Source: Planktothrix serta PCC 8927 (lineage in GTDB: Bacteria; Cyanobacteriota; Cyanobacteriia; Cyanobacteriales; Microcoleaceae). Taken from it: a DNA stretch of 64,000 nt. How positions within the stretch are numbered: position 1 is the first letter of the stretch; the number at the start of each line of letters is the position of its first letter. Made by a program: the position numbers and the translations under genes. The notes under the pieces were generated by a model, which had not been told where the DNA came from, did no database searches, and saw only the letters and a program-made list of their open reading frames with translations. The stretch spans positions 1 through 64,000 of the forward strand of contig NZ_LR734870.1 of the NCBI RefSeq assembly GCF_900010725.2, written 5' to 3'. Of this stretch, positions 1 to 9,080 are shown piece after piece.

Positions 1-27
1 TAAATCTTGAAACCCTTTCACTTCTTA

Positions 28-55
28 CTGTTCCCTGTTCCCTGTTCCCTGTTCC
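28..55. repeat. Heptanucleotide tandem repeat (CTGTTCC x4)
   Basis: Four head-to-tail copies of CTGTTCC lie just upstream of the first gene. The same heptamer array recurs at 43045-43072 and 45616-45636. Such short tandemly repeated repeats are typical of intergenic DNA in filamentous cyanobacteria. Confidence 0.9.
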
Positions 56-106
56 CTTTCGCGTAGCGCTATAGCAGAAACCATTGAAGATTAGCGAGGA
101 TATATT

Positions 107-1816
107 GTGACAGCGACCCCTTTATCAATTTCTCCCCAGATTCAACCCTCGTTAACAATCACGATTTTTGCAGTTCCTAAACCGTTTCGAGGTCAGATTG
201 GTCTGATTCAACGCAATGCCATTCAAAGTTGGTTACACCTGCAACCCCAACCGGAAATCATCTTATTGGGAAACGATCAGGGAACAGAAGCAACGGCTAG
301 GGAGTTTGGTTTACGCCATATTCCTGACGTGAAACTTAATTCTCAAGGAACTCCCCTGTTAAATAGTATTTTTTTCCAAGCATCCCAACAAGCAACTCAC
401 CCGATTTTGACTTATGTTAACTCGGATATTATTTTAACCCGTGATTTTCTGCCAACAGTTCAACAAGTTATCCGCCAATACCCGCAATTTTTAATTCTAG
501 GAAGACGTTGGAATATTGATATTACTGAACCCCTAAACTATGATAATCCCAATTGGGAACAAAATTTGCGCGATCGCCTTCATCAAGCGGGAACTTTCAG
601 TGGAGTCGGCGCGTTAGATTATTTCGTGTTTCCCAAACCCCTATTTTCCCAATTACCCGAATTTGCTATTGGACGAGCAGGCTGGGATAACTGGATGGTC
701 GGGGAAGCTCTTAAACAAAATATTCCGGTAATTAATGGGAGTCAATTAATTACGGCTATTCACCAAAACCACGATTATAACCATCTGTCAGGACGGCGTT
801 TAGAAGCTTTTCAAGGAATAGAAGCACAACAAAATCAAACCTTCCTCCAGGGTCATTTGGCGGGAAATAGTGCTGATGCAACGGTTTACTTAACTCCCCT
901 ATCTTCTAACCACACTCCTAGAGTTAGTGTGATTATTCCTAACCTCAACGTAGAGACGTTGCAGGCAACGTCTCTACTACAGAATCAAGCCATTGATAGT
1001 GTTTACCAACAAACTTTTACCGACTTTGAAATTATCGTAATTGATGATAGTTCTACCGACGAAATGCGATCGCAACTTCAAGCAAAATATCCCTTAATCT
1101 ATTATATCCATCAACCCGATCAAGGGATAGTAGCGGCTTGGAATCGGGGTCTGGATGTCGCTCAAGGGGAATTTATCACCTTTTTGCACCCTGGGGAGGT
1201 CTTTTTACCGGACAAACTCGCCCAGCAGGTCGCCTGCTTTGAACAGAAAGCAGGTTCTTTAGAAATAGTTTACAGTTGTTGGCAAACCTCTCCACCCACT
1301 AATATTCAAGCCTTTCAGTCGGTTCTACAAGGGCGGGAAGGGTTGCACGGTGTTCATGCTTGGATGTTACCAACCCTGTGGCAATTTATCCGAACTAGCA
1401 CTATTTTATTTCGGCGCAGTTGGTTACAGCGTTATGGTGGTTTTAATATCTTTGTGGGCGAGGCGACCTCGCCCCTACAGCCCCAGGCTGCTACCCTTGA
1501 CTTACTCCTAAATTTATCCTCAAGGGGGGCGGCGGCGGTTTGTTTGGAACAGCCAACGGTTTGCTGTTTGGAAACCCAACCGTTAACGCCTCAAATAATT
1601 AGTCAAATGGCAGCCGAGTCAGAACAACTTCTACACAACTATTTTTCTCGCCCTACCGTTAAACCTTGGATGCGTCCCCTGGAGTCCCAAGCCTATGCTC
1701 AAACTTTCCTGTGGTTAGCAAGTTTGATCTCTAATAGTGGAGACAAACAGCAAGAAGCAAAATTCTTAGACCGTTATCATTATTATTTGAGAATCTTGAA
1801 ATCAAGAACTGCATAA
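107..1816 (+). CDS. Two-domain glycosyltransferase (GT-A-like + GT2)
   Basis: Probable glycosyltransferase of 569 residues. A GTG start is chosen because a GCGAGGA Shine-Dalgarno-like stretch lies 6 nt upstream. Residues about 15-235 look like a nucleotide-diphospho-sugar transferase fold, with an NSD motif after a hydrophobic strand (around residue 105). Residues about 272-500 are a family 2 domain, with VSVIIPNLN, then EIIVIDDSSTDE, then AWNRGLDVAQGEF. The position of the usual DXD/DDD metal motif reads HPGE (around residue 362), so the second domain may be inactive or use another mode. Two perfect palindromic repeats (950-977 and about 1454-1478) lie inside the coding frame and lengthen loops of the GT2 domain. 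The acceptor and donor sugar are unknown. It is the first gene of a glycan cluster. Confidence 0.75.
   Translation: MTATPLSISPQIQPSLTITIFAVPKPFRGQIGLIQRNAIQSWLHLQPQPEIILLGNDQGTEATAREFGLRHIPDVKLNSQGTPLLNSIFFQASQQATHPILTYVNSDIILTRDFLPTVQQVIRQYPQFLILGRRWNIDITEPLNYDNPNWEQNLRDRLHQAGTFSGVGALDYFVFPKPLFSQLPEFAIGRAGWDNWMVGEALKQNIPVINGSQLITAIHQNHDYNHLSGRRLEAFQGIEAQQNQTFLQGHLAGNSADATVYLTPLSSNHTPRVSVIIPNLNVETLQATSLLQNQAIDSVYQQTFTDFEIIVIDDSSTDEMRSQLQAKYPLIYYIHQPDQGIVAAWNRGLDVAQGEFITFLHPGEVFLPDKLAQQVACFEQKAGSLEIVYSCWQTSPPTNIQAFQSVLQGREGLHGVHAWMLPTLWQFIRTSTILFRRSWLQRYGGFNIFVGEATSPLQPQAATLDLLLNLSSRGAAAVCLEQPTVCCLETQPLTPQIISQMAAESEQLLHNYFSRPTVKPWMRPLESQAYAQTFLWLASLISNSGDKQQEAKFLDRYHYYLRILKSRTA
950..977. repeat. 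Palindromic repeat inside coding sequence
   Basis: A perfect 13-bp inverted repeat (GTAGAGACGTTGC, 2-nt spacer, GCAACGTCTCTAC) sits in frame inside the GT2 domain. Outside coding regions, related GTAGAGACG...CGTCTCTAC palindromes occur at 42911-42936 and 48205-48234. Confidence 0.85.
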
Positions 1817-2225
1817 AAGTGTATTTTTGTCAATCCCCTCGATATCGGCTTTCTCTCCTGTTCCAAAAACTCGTGCATCGCCTACTCCTGATTAGGGCTA
1901 AAAACTATTAAATTTGCTTAATATTTAACCAAGTTATAGGCTTATAGCCCCCATTTTTGCATTTAGACAGAGTAACCCCTTGGGTGATGTTTTTTTTAGT
2001 CTACCACAACCCCGATGATACTGTCAACTTTTTGAAAATAATTTTCAATAAAAAATCTTGATCTTTTAAATTTTAAAATCAATTCCTGTTAAACATAAAA
2101 TAAAATTATGTAAATCTCGATAGGGATCTGTGATCAGGGTCAAGCCTAATTTAACCACAAAGACACAAAGACACAAAGACAGGGAGCGTGTTTTCACTCG
2201 TTGGCTATTCTATTGTTCCTTGATT
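1817..2225. other. Intergenic region with 8-bp tandem repeat
   Basis: About 400 bp between convergent genes. It holds three tandem copies of CACAAAGA at 2156-2179 and is otherwise AT-rich. I see no credible gene or clear terminator. Confidence 0.6.
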
Positions 2226-2451
2226 TTACATAGATTGCTGGAGTTCTAATAACGCTTCTCCTAAATTGCGATAAAACCATAAATGAATCGGTTCTCCTTG
2301 CAATTCTATCCCTTTTTGATAACAATTAATCGCTTCTTTTAAATAGCCTTGACGATGTAATTGTTGTCCTAGATCCTGATAAATCTCAGGATCGGTAGGA
2401 CTATTTTTATGAATTTCCCGATAGCGAAATAGAGGATCTAAGTTAACTCCC
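2226..2451 (-). other. Out-of-phase 3' extension of the TPR gene
   Basis: On the minus strand an open frame continues past the A10 tract and encodes about 75 more residues, including DPEIYQDLGQQLHRQGYLKE and a NLGEALLELQQ segment, ending in TAA at 2226-2228. These are TPR-like helices, so this is the natural C-terminus of the upstream protein. It is one nucleotide out of phase: it would be reached if one A of the ten were missing in DNA or RNA, or by a +1 ribosomal shift. It could be a sequencing error, a phase-variable tract or transcriptional slippage. Confidence 0.7.
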
Positions 2452-4032
2452 TTTTTTTTTTGAAATCACACGACCCATCGCTTCATAAGCTAAATCAAAA
2501 TCTGGTTTGAGGTTAATAGCTTTTTGCAAATAAGCGAGTGCATCTTGATAGTTTTCCTTCTGTTCTAAGGCTTCTCCCCAATGTAAATGAATATCGGGAG
2601 AATGGGGATAAATTTCACAAGCACGCCGATAACAACTAATGGCTTCATCCCACTTTTGTAACATCGCAAAGGTATGACCTAACAGGTGATAAGCAATCGG
2701 AGATCCAGGGTTGAGAATACAAGCTCGACGTAAAGCTACAATTGCATTTTCAATGTCACCTTGTTGTCGGAGAGTTTGTCCTAAATTTTGATAAGATTCA
2801 AAGGAAGCAGGAATAAACTCTTGGGTACGACGATATTGAGCGATCGCTTCTTCAAATTGACGTTGTTTGTCTAAAATTTGTTGTAAGCGAAATTGAATTG
2901 TACTAGGATTTTCTGGATTTAGTTCTAAGGCTTGGCGATAGGTGGCGATCGCTTCTTCCCATTGATAAAATTGCGCTAAAGCCTGTGCTAATTCATCATA
3001 TAATTCAGCCGAGGTAGGTTCTAAATGACAAGCTTGACGATAAACTGTAATCGCTTCTTCCCAATTATAAACTTGAACCAATGCTTCAGCTAAACCCCGT
3101 TGAGATTCAACAGAATCAGGATTAAGTTCAATACAACGCCGATAAACCGTTACAGCTTCTTCCCATTCATTTTGTTTAGCTAAAGCTTTTCCTAACTGTT
3201 CATAAGCCTCTACAAAATTAGGATGGAGTTCACAAACTCGACGTAAAGCGATGACAGCTTCTTCCCATTCTTGTTGATGAATTAATGCTGTTCCTAAATG
3301 ATAATAAGCTTCCGCCGAATTAGCATTAACTTGACAACATCGACGAGAGAGGTTGATAATTTCCTGCCATTGTTCCTGCTGTTCTAAGATTTCTCGCAAA
3401 TTCTGGTAAGCTTCGATTAAATTAGGATTCAATTGACAAGCCCGACGATAATTGTTGACGGCTTGATCAGTTTGACCCAATTGCTCTTGAAGTTTGGCTA
3501 ATTCCAAATAACATTCTGACCAATAGGGGTTAATTTGTAAGGCTTGATGGTAAGCAGCGATCGCTTCTTCTGCTTGGTGCTGTTGTGTGAAAGCCTGTCC
3601 AAGATGGTAATAGATTTCCCCATCCTTGGGTTGAAGTTCTAACGCCTTGTGAAAGGAGGAAATCGCTTCGGGAATATTACCATCTTGAGTCAGAGCGATG
3701 CCCAAATTCATGTAAAATTCATAAAAACTGGCATCAAGAGCAATCGCTTTTTGAAAGCAACGAATCGCTTCCTTTGAATGTCCCGCTTGCAGTTTGACAC
3801 TCCCTAAGCGATCATGAAACCAAGGGGAATTAGAGTTGAGATCAACAGCTTTTTGGTAAGCGGCGATCGCTTGTTCAATACTTCCGGTGTTGACGAGAGC
3901 TTCCCCTAAGTTATAGTAAGACCAAGCCGACGTCGGATTTTCCTCAATCGCTTTCTGGTAACTTTCGATGGCATTTTCAAACTGGTTTCTTCTTAACAGT
4001 TGATTGGCGGTCTCAAAATAGCTAACACTCAT
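2443..4032 (-). CDS. TPR-repeat protein, frame-interrupted at an A10 tract
   Basis: A 529-residue protein made almost entirely of 34-residue tetratricopeptide repeats (about 14-15 units, each with the A...Y..A...P pattern, e.g. EAIAAYHQALQINPYWSECY). There is no signal peptide or membrane segment. TPRs form a superhelical protein- or peptide-binding scaffold. The frame stops right after a run of ten A (plus-strand T run 2452-2461) as ISKKKGS, but TPR sequence continues in another frame to 2226. It is convergent with the glycosyltransferase at 107 and divergent from the GT-B gene at 4199. Paralogues in this window are fused to glycosyltransferase domains, so a role as scaffold for glycosylation is inferred, not shown. 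Confidence 0.8.
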   Translation of the reverse strand: MSVSYFETANQLLRRNQFENAIESYQKAIEENPTSAWSYYNLGEALVNTGSIEQAIAAYQKAVDLNSNSPWFHDRLGSVKLQAGHSKEAIRCFQKAIALDASFYEFYMNLGIALTQDGNIPEAISSFHKALELQPKDGEIYYHLGQAFTQQHQAEEAIAAYHQALQINPYWSECYLELAKLQEQLGQTDQAVNNYRRACQLNPNLIEAYQNLREILEQQEQWQEIINLSRRCCQVNANSAEAYYHLGTALIHQQEWEEAVIALRRVCELHPNFVEAYEQLGKALAKQNEWEEAVTVYRRCIELNPDSVESQRGLAEALVQVYNWEEAITVYRQACHLEPTSAELYDELAQALAQFYQWEEAIATYRQALELNPENPSTIQFRLQQILDKQRQFEEAIAQYRRTQEFIPASFESYQNLGQTLRQQGDIENAIVALRRACILNPGSPIAYHLLGHTFAMLQKWDEAISCYRRACEIYPHSPDIHLHWGEALEQKENYQDALAYLQKAINLKPDFDLAYEAMGRVISKKKGS

Positions 4033-4198
4033 ACCAAAATTCTCAATAAGTTCTATGATTTAATTAAAGGCTCAGGGATATTTTAGGAAAGCTGAAAACA
4101 GGAGCAAAAGAGTTAGAGATTAATAAGTTAATCACTACTTGATTGTTCCAATTGAGTTTTCACCCAGGTCTACCTATTTTAAATTTTACACCGAATTT

Positions 4199-5290
4199 AT
4201 GCCATTGTCTTCTTCCCAATTACAAAAAATTCGAGACCAACTAGAGCGATCGCAGTCCTGGTTACAGGAAATTCAATCTGAGATAGAATCCTGTCAATCT
4301 CAATCAACTCTACCCTTTTCGTCCCCCGCCCTGACTAAACCCTCTCGTCAGTCAATTTTATTTTACCGAGATTATGGGGGGTTCACAGGGGGACATTTAA
4401 AAGTTTGGGATTATTTTAATCATGTCACATTTTCACAGAATTATTCTCCCTCTATTTATTTTACACCTCAAAGTAGTTGGGATAAAAATAATCCTTGGTT
4501 AAACCTTGAGCAAAGTTTTATCTTATCTCAACCCTTAGAGTATCCAGATCTAATATTTATGGAAGGGTTAGATTGGCAGTTACTAGATGAACGCTATAAA
4601 CACAATTCACCTATTCCTATTATTAATCTAATTCAGAGCGTTAGACACGCCTATCCTGATAATCCTCGTTATCCATTTTTGCAATATAAAGCAATTCGGA
4701 TTTGCGTTAGTCCCGAAATCAAACAATATTTAGAAATCCAAGCTAAAGTGAATGGAGAATTATTAGTCATTCCCTGTGGCTTAGATCGGACTCAAATTCC
4801 TGAATCGTTAGATTGGGAACAAAAGGATGATCATATTTTAATTGCAGCTTTAAAAGAACCTGAACTAGGACAGACCTTAAAAATAGAATTAGAAAAAATA
4901 GGAAAGAAAGTAGAACTACTAACAGCACAACTTACGAGAACAGAATATTTAGACAAGTTAAATCGTGCTAGAATAACGGTATTTCTTCCGAATCAAAAAG
5001 AAGGAGAGGGGTTTTATCTTCCTGCTTTAGAAGGAATGGCGGTAGGAACACTGGTAATTTGTCCAGACTGTATTGGCAATCGTTCTTTCTGCATTTCAGG
5101 GTATAATTGTTTCCGTCCTCACTATCGGGTAGAAAGTCTATTGAATGCGATCCAACAAGCGTTACAATATTCTCAATCTCAAGTTCAGGAAATATTAACC
5201 CATGCCAAACAAACTGCCAATGAACATAATCTTCTCAAAGAGCGTCAAGCCTTTTTAGAGGTTCTCGATAATATTCGAGAAATTTGGTAA
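4199..5290 (+). CDS. GT-B-fold glycosyltransferase (GT1/GT4-like)
   Basis: About 363 residues from the ATG at 4199; an in-frame TTG at 4139 would add 20 residues but has no ribosome-binding site. The N-terminus is a short helical stretch (QLQKIRDQLERSQSWLQEIQ). The N-terminal Rossmann half has a glycine-rich donor/acceptor loop (RDYGGFTGGHLKVWDYF). The C-terminal half carries the nucleotide-sugar signature GEGFYLPALEGMAVGTLVIC, followed by NRSFCISGYNCFRP, as in group 1 transferases. The sugar is unknown. It lies 54 nt upstream of the sulfotransferase gene on the same strand, so the two are probably co-transcribed. Confidence 0.7.
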   Translation: MPLSSSQLQKIRDQLERSQSWLQEIQSEIESCQSQSTLPFSSPALTKPSRQSILFYRDYGGFTGGHLKVWDYFNHVTFSQNYSPSIYFTPQSSWDKNNPWLNLEQSFILSQPLEYPDLIFMEGLDWQLLDERYKHNSPIPIINLIQSVRHAYPDNPRYPFLQYKAIRICVSPEIKQYLEIQAKVNGELLVIPCGLDRTQIPESLDWEQKDDHILIAALKEPELGQTLKIELEKIGKKVELLTAQLTRTEYLDKLNRARITVFLPNQKEGEGFYLPALEGMAVGTLVICPDCIGNRSFCISGYNCFRPHYRVESLLNAIQQALQYSQSQVQEILTHAKQTANEHNLLKERQAFLEVLDNIREIW

Positions 5291-5344
5291 AACAGACAAC
5301 CCCTTTATACTAAAATTATTTAATTGACATAGTATTCAAAAATT

Positions 5345-7510
5345 ATGCAAAAATCCAACAGCGAACAAACCGTTTTCATTATCACCGGAATGCACCGTTC
5401 AGGAACATCCTTAGCAGCATCTATTCTTCAGAGTGCGGGGGTTCATATAGGTCGCCGCTTAATGGAATCTACCGAGTTTAATGCAAAAGGACATTTTGAA
5501 AACCTAGATTTTTTTGAATTTCATTTAGATGCGTTTCGTTCTGTCGGTGTTAATATTGATGGATGGACACTTCAGGAAAATCTACAGGTTGATGAACCCT
5601 TAATTGATCGAGCTAAAGAACTAATTGAACGCAACTCTATCAGTTCTGTTTGGGGATGGAAAGAACCTCGAACTACCTTATTTTTAGAATTTTGGGCAAA
5701 ATTGTTACCGGAAGCTAAATTTTTATTAATCTATCGTTCTCCTTGGGAAGTCGCCGACTCTTTGTATCGGAGACAGGATGAAATTTTTCAAAGTCAACCC
5801 GAATTAGCCATTAAGTATTGGCAGCATTATAATCAAAAAGTCATCAATTTTTATAATCAGGAGCAACATCGTTGTCTATTGGTGAATATTCAAACCCTGG
5901 TCAAATACCAAACAGCCTATATTGATACAATTAATCAAAAATTTAATGTTAATTTAAGTTATCCGGCTCCCACAGCTTACGATCCATCTCTTTTGAAAAC
6001 AGGAATTTCATCGGATAGCCAGCACCCTAGTTTGATTGACTATTATTTTCCTGAAGCGATAGAACTTTATCAAGAACTCGAAGGAAGAGGATGGCATCCT
6101 GAACAAACACCGGACTTTTCTTGGCAAGAATTATTAAAACCCACTCTTTATAAAACTTGGGTTTTTCAAGATTGGGCTAATTTACGCCGATTAGAACAAG
6201 ACAATAAATTACTGAAAGCTCAATTGCAAGAAGAAAAAGCTGAATTACAAGAAGCAAAAGCAATTCAAGCTGAATTAGAACAAACAAAAATTCAGTTGAA
6301 AACGGCGGAATCTCTATTAGAGCAATCTCAAACTCAGTTACATGAAACAGAAACTGTTTTAGAACAATCTCAAGAACAATTGCAAAAAACTGAGTCAGTC
6401 TTAGAAATCTCTCAAAAACAATTGTGTCAAAATCGCGATCAATTGAACCAGACTAATTCGGAGCTAGAGAAAACTAAGACACAACTTTATCAAGCTCAAT
6501 GGGAAGCCCAGCGTTATCAGTTTCAGTGCCATGAGTTGGAAGAAAATAAGGTTCAACTTCAGAAAATTCAGTGGGATGTGCAACGATATCAATCTCAGTT
6601 ACATCAAACGCAGGAAGAATTGGAATACTACGAACTTCACCGTCAAGATTGGGAAAATTCTCAATCTCAACTCTATGAAAATGAGGTGGCTTTAAGCCAA
6701 TTAAGAATGCAGTTACAACAAACAAAAAAACGTGAACAAAGGTTTCAGATTCAATTGCATCAAAGTTTAGAAGAATTAGAAAAAACCGCAAATAACCTAA
6801 AACAAGAACAAGATAATTTGCAACAAGCAAACCATCAAGTTAAACAGTTAAAACGAGATTTAAAACGATCTAATTCTCAGTTTTATCAAGTGCAAAGCGA
6901 GTTAGACTTATATCATTCTCAACTTTTAGAACTTACAGACCCCACATCTAATGTCAATCAAACTAAACGAGAATTAAAACAAAAACAAGCCCAAGTTAAT
7001 CAACTGCAAACGGAATTAAAGCGATCGCAGTCTCAACTCCATCAACTTCAAGTAGAACTTTCCCAATCTCAGTTACAAATCGAGCAAATTCAAGAACGGC
7101 AACGGCTGGAGCAAACCCTCACTGATGATCCCCAAAAACACAGCGATATGGACTACAATCTCCTAATTTGGGATGCGTGGAATGCTTATCGCAATGGTAA
7201 ACTGTCTCAGATGAAAGCGCACTTACAAAAAGCCTTGAAGTTAACCAAAACCTCTCCTAGCGAAACCGTCCTAACCTGGTTAGAAAGTTTTTCTAAATTG
7301 TCCTTAGCTCAAGGAGTGGAACTAGATTCCCACAGTTTAACTAATTCTGATGAGTGGAAACAGTTAATGCGACAAATGACTGCGAAAAAAGGTGTTTCCT
7401 TAACCCCAACCGATAATTTTCTGCAACCGGATCGAACAATGGAGAAACAGTTGGACAAGTTGCAAACTGTTGGGACAAAAACCAAAGAGACCGAAACCGA
7501 ATCAGAATAA
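5345..7510 (+). CDS. Sulfotransferase domain + long coiled coil
   Basis: A 721-residue protein. Residues about 8-215 form a PAPS-dependent sulfotransferase domain: the 5'-phosphosulfate loop is GMHRSGTSLAASIL and the 3'-phosphate region is IYRSPWEVADSLYRR. Residues about 285-600 are an unbroken, Q/E/L-rich heptad coiled coil (repeats such as LEQSQTQLHETETVLEQSQ). A helical, poorly conserved tail follows. Family knowledge: such enzymes sulfate polysaccharides or glycolipids in the cytoplasm. The coiled coil probably oligomerises the enzyme or docks it to partners; the same kind of coiled coil ends the 1771-residue protein downstream. It follows the GT-B gene in the same direction. Confidence 0.75.
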   Translation: MQKSNSEQTVFIITGMHRSGTSLAASILQSAGVHIGRRLMESTEFNAKGHFENLDFFEFHLDAFRSVGVNIDGWTLQENLQVDEPLIDRAKELIERNSISSVWGWKEPRTTLFLEFWAKLLPEAKFLLIYRSPWEVADSLYRRQDEIFQSQPELAIKYWQHYNQKVINFYNQEQHRCLLVNIQTLVKYQTAYIDTINQKFNVNLSYPAPTAYDPSLLKTGISSDSQHPSLIDYYFPEAIELYQELEGRGWHPEQTPDFSWQELLKPTLYKTWVFQDWANLRRLEQDNKLLKAQLQEEKAELQEAKAIQAELEQTKIQLKTAESLLEQSQTQLHETETVLEQSQEQLQKTESVLEISQKQLCQNRDQLNQTNSELEKTKTQLYQAQWEAQRYQFQCHELEENKVQLQKIQWDVQRYQSQLHQTQEELEYYELHRQDWENSQSQLYENEVALSQLRMQLQQTKKREQRFQIQLHQSLEELEKTANNLKQEQDNLQQANHQVKQLKRDLKRSNSQFYQVQSELDLYHSQLLELTDPTSNVNQTKRELKQKQAQVNQLQTELKRSQSQLHQLQVELSQSQLQIEQIQERQRLEQTLTDDPQKHSDMDYNLLIWDAWNAYRNGKLSQMKAHLQKALKLTKTSPSETVLTWLESFSKLSLAQGVELDSHSLTNSDEWKQLMRQMTAKKGVSLTPTDNFLQPDRTMEKQLDKLQTVGTKTKETETESE

Positions 7511-7520
7511 ACTAGCCTAA

Positions 7521-7625
7521 ACTCAAGAAACCGGGTTTCTAACCCCAACTCAAGAAACCAAGAAACCGGGTTTCTAATTTAGGTGAATTGCATCTTATCA
7601 AAATCTGTTGAGAAACCCGGTTTCT
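7521..7625. repeat. Three copies of an AGAAACCGGGTTTCT palindrome
   Basis: Palindromic cores at 7526-7540, 7561-7575 and (as AGAAACCCGGTTTCT) 7611-7625, the first two with a common ACTCA flank. They fill the gap between two convergent genes, where the hairpins may act as a bidirectional terminator. Confidence 0.85.
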
Positions 7626-7632
7626 GATCTCC

Positions 7633-8880
7633 CTAACCGTCAGTCTGGTTAAGTTGAGCTAAAGCATGATTTAACTGCGAGTAAATAGCCTCTGAGTTGG
7701 GATTTAACTCAATAGCTTTACGATAACAACTCACCGCTTCTTCAAGATCAGCATGAGCATCTCGTTCTAGGGGTTGAACGTGAGAACGCTGTTCTAGTGC
7801 ATCTCCTAAATGCCCATACACCACATCAGACAAACTGATATCTAATGCTCGACGATAGGCTAAAATCGCATCATCCCAACGTTCCAGTTGAGCCAGAGCA
7901 AACCCCAAATGATCCTGAGCTTCCAGGGAATTAGGTTCTAAATCTACGGATTTCCGATAAGCCGTAGCCGCTTGTTCCCAATGTTGTAACGTCGATAACC
8001 CATCCCCCAAATGTTGATAAATAATCGCTGAGGTGGGAGCTAGTTCTAAAGCTTTCTTATAAGCTGCGATCGCCTCTTCCCACTGATGTGTTAGGGATAA
8101 GGTATGTCCCAGAAAATGATAATAAATCGCGGAGTTGGGGTCATGTTCGGTGGCTTGGCGGTAGTAGGCGATCGCCTGCTGATATTGACCTTGATCTCGG
8201 AAAATCATCCCTAACTGATAATAACTCCAAGCGGATTTAGGGTTAATCTGAATTACATTTTGGTAAGCAGCGATCGCCTCCTGAATTTGATTATTGGCCT
8301 TTAACGCTTCTCCCAACTGCTGATGCAGTTCTCCATTGTTAGGAGTCAGTACAACTGCTTTATGCAAATAAGCAATCCCTTCGGTTCTCCGTCCTTGTTG
8401 AGCAAAAGCTTCCCACAAATATTGATAACAGGAGCTCGCATCGGGTTCGAGTTCAATTGCTGTTTCTAGGGAACTGATGGCCTCCGAAAAATGTCCTTGT
8501 TGACAGAGCAGTTTTCCTAGACTCTGCTGAAACTCATAAAAGTCAGGATTGAGTTCCACCGCCCGACGATAGGCTTCTGTTGCTTCGGGGAGTCTCCCCT
8601 GTTGCTCTAAGAGTTCTCCCAGGTTATAGTAAGACCAAGCCGAGTTAGGGTTCAATTCGCAGGCCTTTTGGAAACTTGCGATCGCCTCCTCAACCTGACC
8701 CAGTTGAGCCAGGGTTTCCCCTAAGTTATGGTGATACCAGGAAAAATTGGGTTTTTCAATGATGGCTTGGCGGTAGGCAGTTAAAGATTGATTAAGTTGA
8801 TTAAGTTGTTGATATATATTGCCTTTAGTGAAATAATCGTTGGAGGTTGTTTTGGAAACCACGGCAGGAGAAGCATTCAT
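7633..8880 (-). CDS. TPR-repeat protein
   Basis: A 415-residue all-TPR protein (about eleven repeats of the type EEAIASFQKACELNPNSAWS). It has no other domain, signal peptide or membrane span. It is transcribed divergently from the 1771-residue multienzyme, sharing a 200-bp gap that must contain both promoters. TPR arrays bind partner proteins. Its position among glycosyltransferases, and its similarity to the TPR halves of the TPR-GT fusions nearby, suggest an assembly or substrate-presenting role (inference). Confidence 0.8.
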   Translation of the reverse strand: MNASPAVVSKTTSNDYFTKGNIYQQLNQLNQSLTAYRQAIIEKPNFSWYHHNLGETLAQLGQVEEAIASFQKACELNPNSAWSYYNLGELLEQQGRLPEATEAYRRAVELNPDFYEFQQSLGKLLCQQGHFSEAISSLETAIELEPDASSCYQYLWEAFAQQGRRTEGIAYLHKAVVLTPNNGELHQQLGEALKANNQIQEAIAAYQNVIQINPKSAWSYYQLGMIFRDQGQYQQAIAYYRQATEHDPNSAIYYHFLGHTLSLTHQWEEAIAAYKKALELAPTSAIIYQHLGDGLSTLQHWEQAATAYRKSVDLEPNSLEAQDHLGFALAQLERWDDAILAYRRALDISLSDVVYGHLGDALEQRSHVQPLERDAHADLEEAVSCYRKAIELNPNSEAIYSQLNHALAQLNQTDG

Positions 8881-9080
8881 GTTCTTAATTTTAACAAGCT
8901 AAATTTTTTATACCATAAATCTGTAAAAAATTGCTATATTGTCTGTGCAACTTTAGCAACAGGTTGGCTAAATTAGCTTGTTTTCAAGCTACTCTTAAGT
9001 GTAAATGATTAGAAAAATAGGTGTCTACTATCTTAATTTAAAATACTTATTTTTTAGATAATATCAGGAGAAAAAAGCGA

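Noticed and set aside
6474-6830. 118-codon frame on the minus strand inside the sulfotransferase gene
   Set aside because: Antisense shadow of the repetitive coiled-coil coding sequence; no ribosome-binding site.
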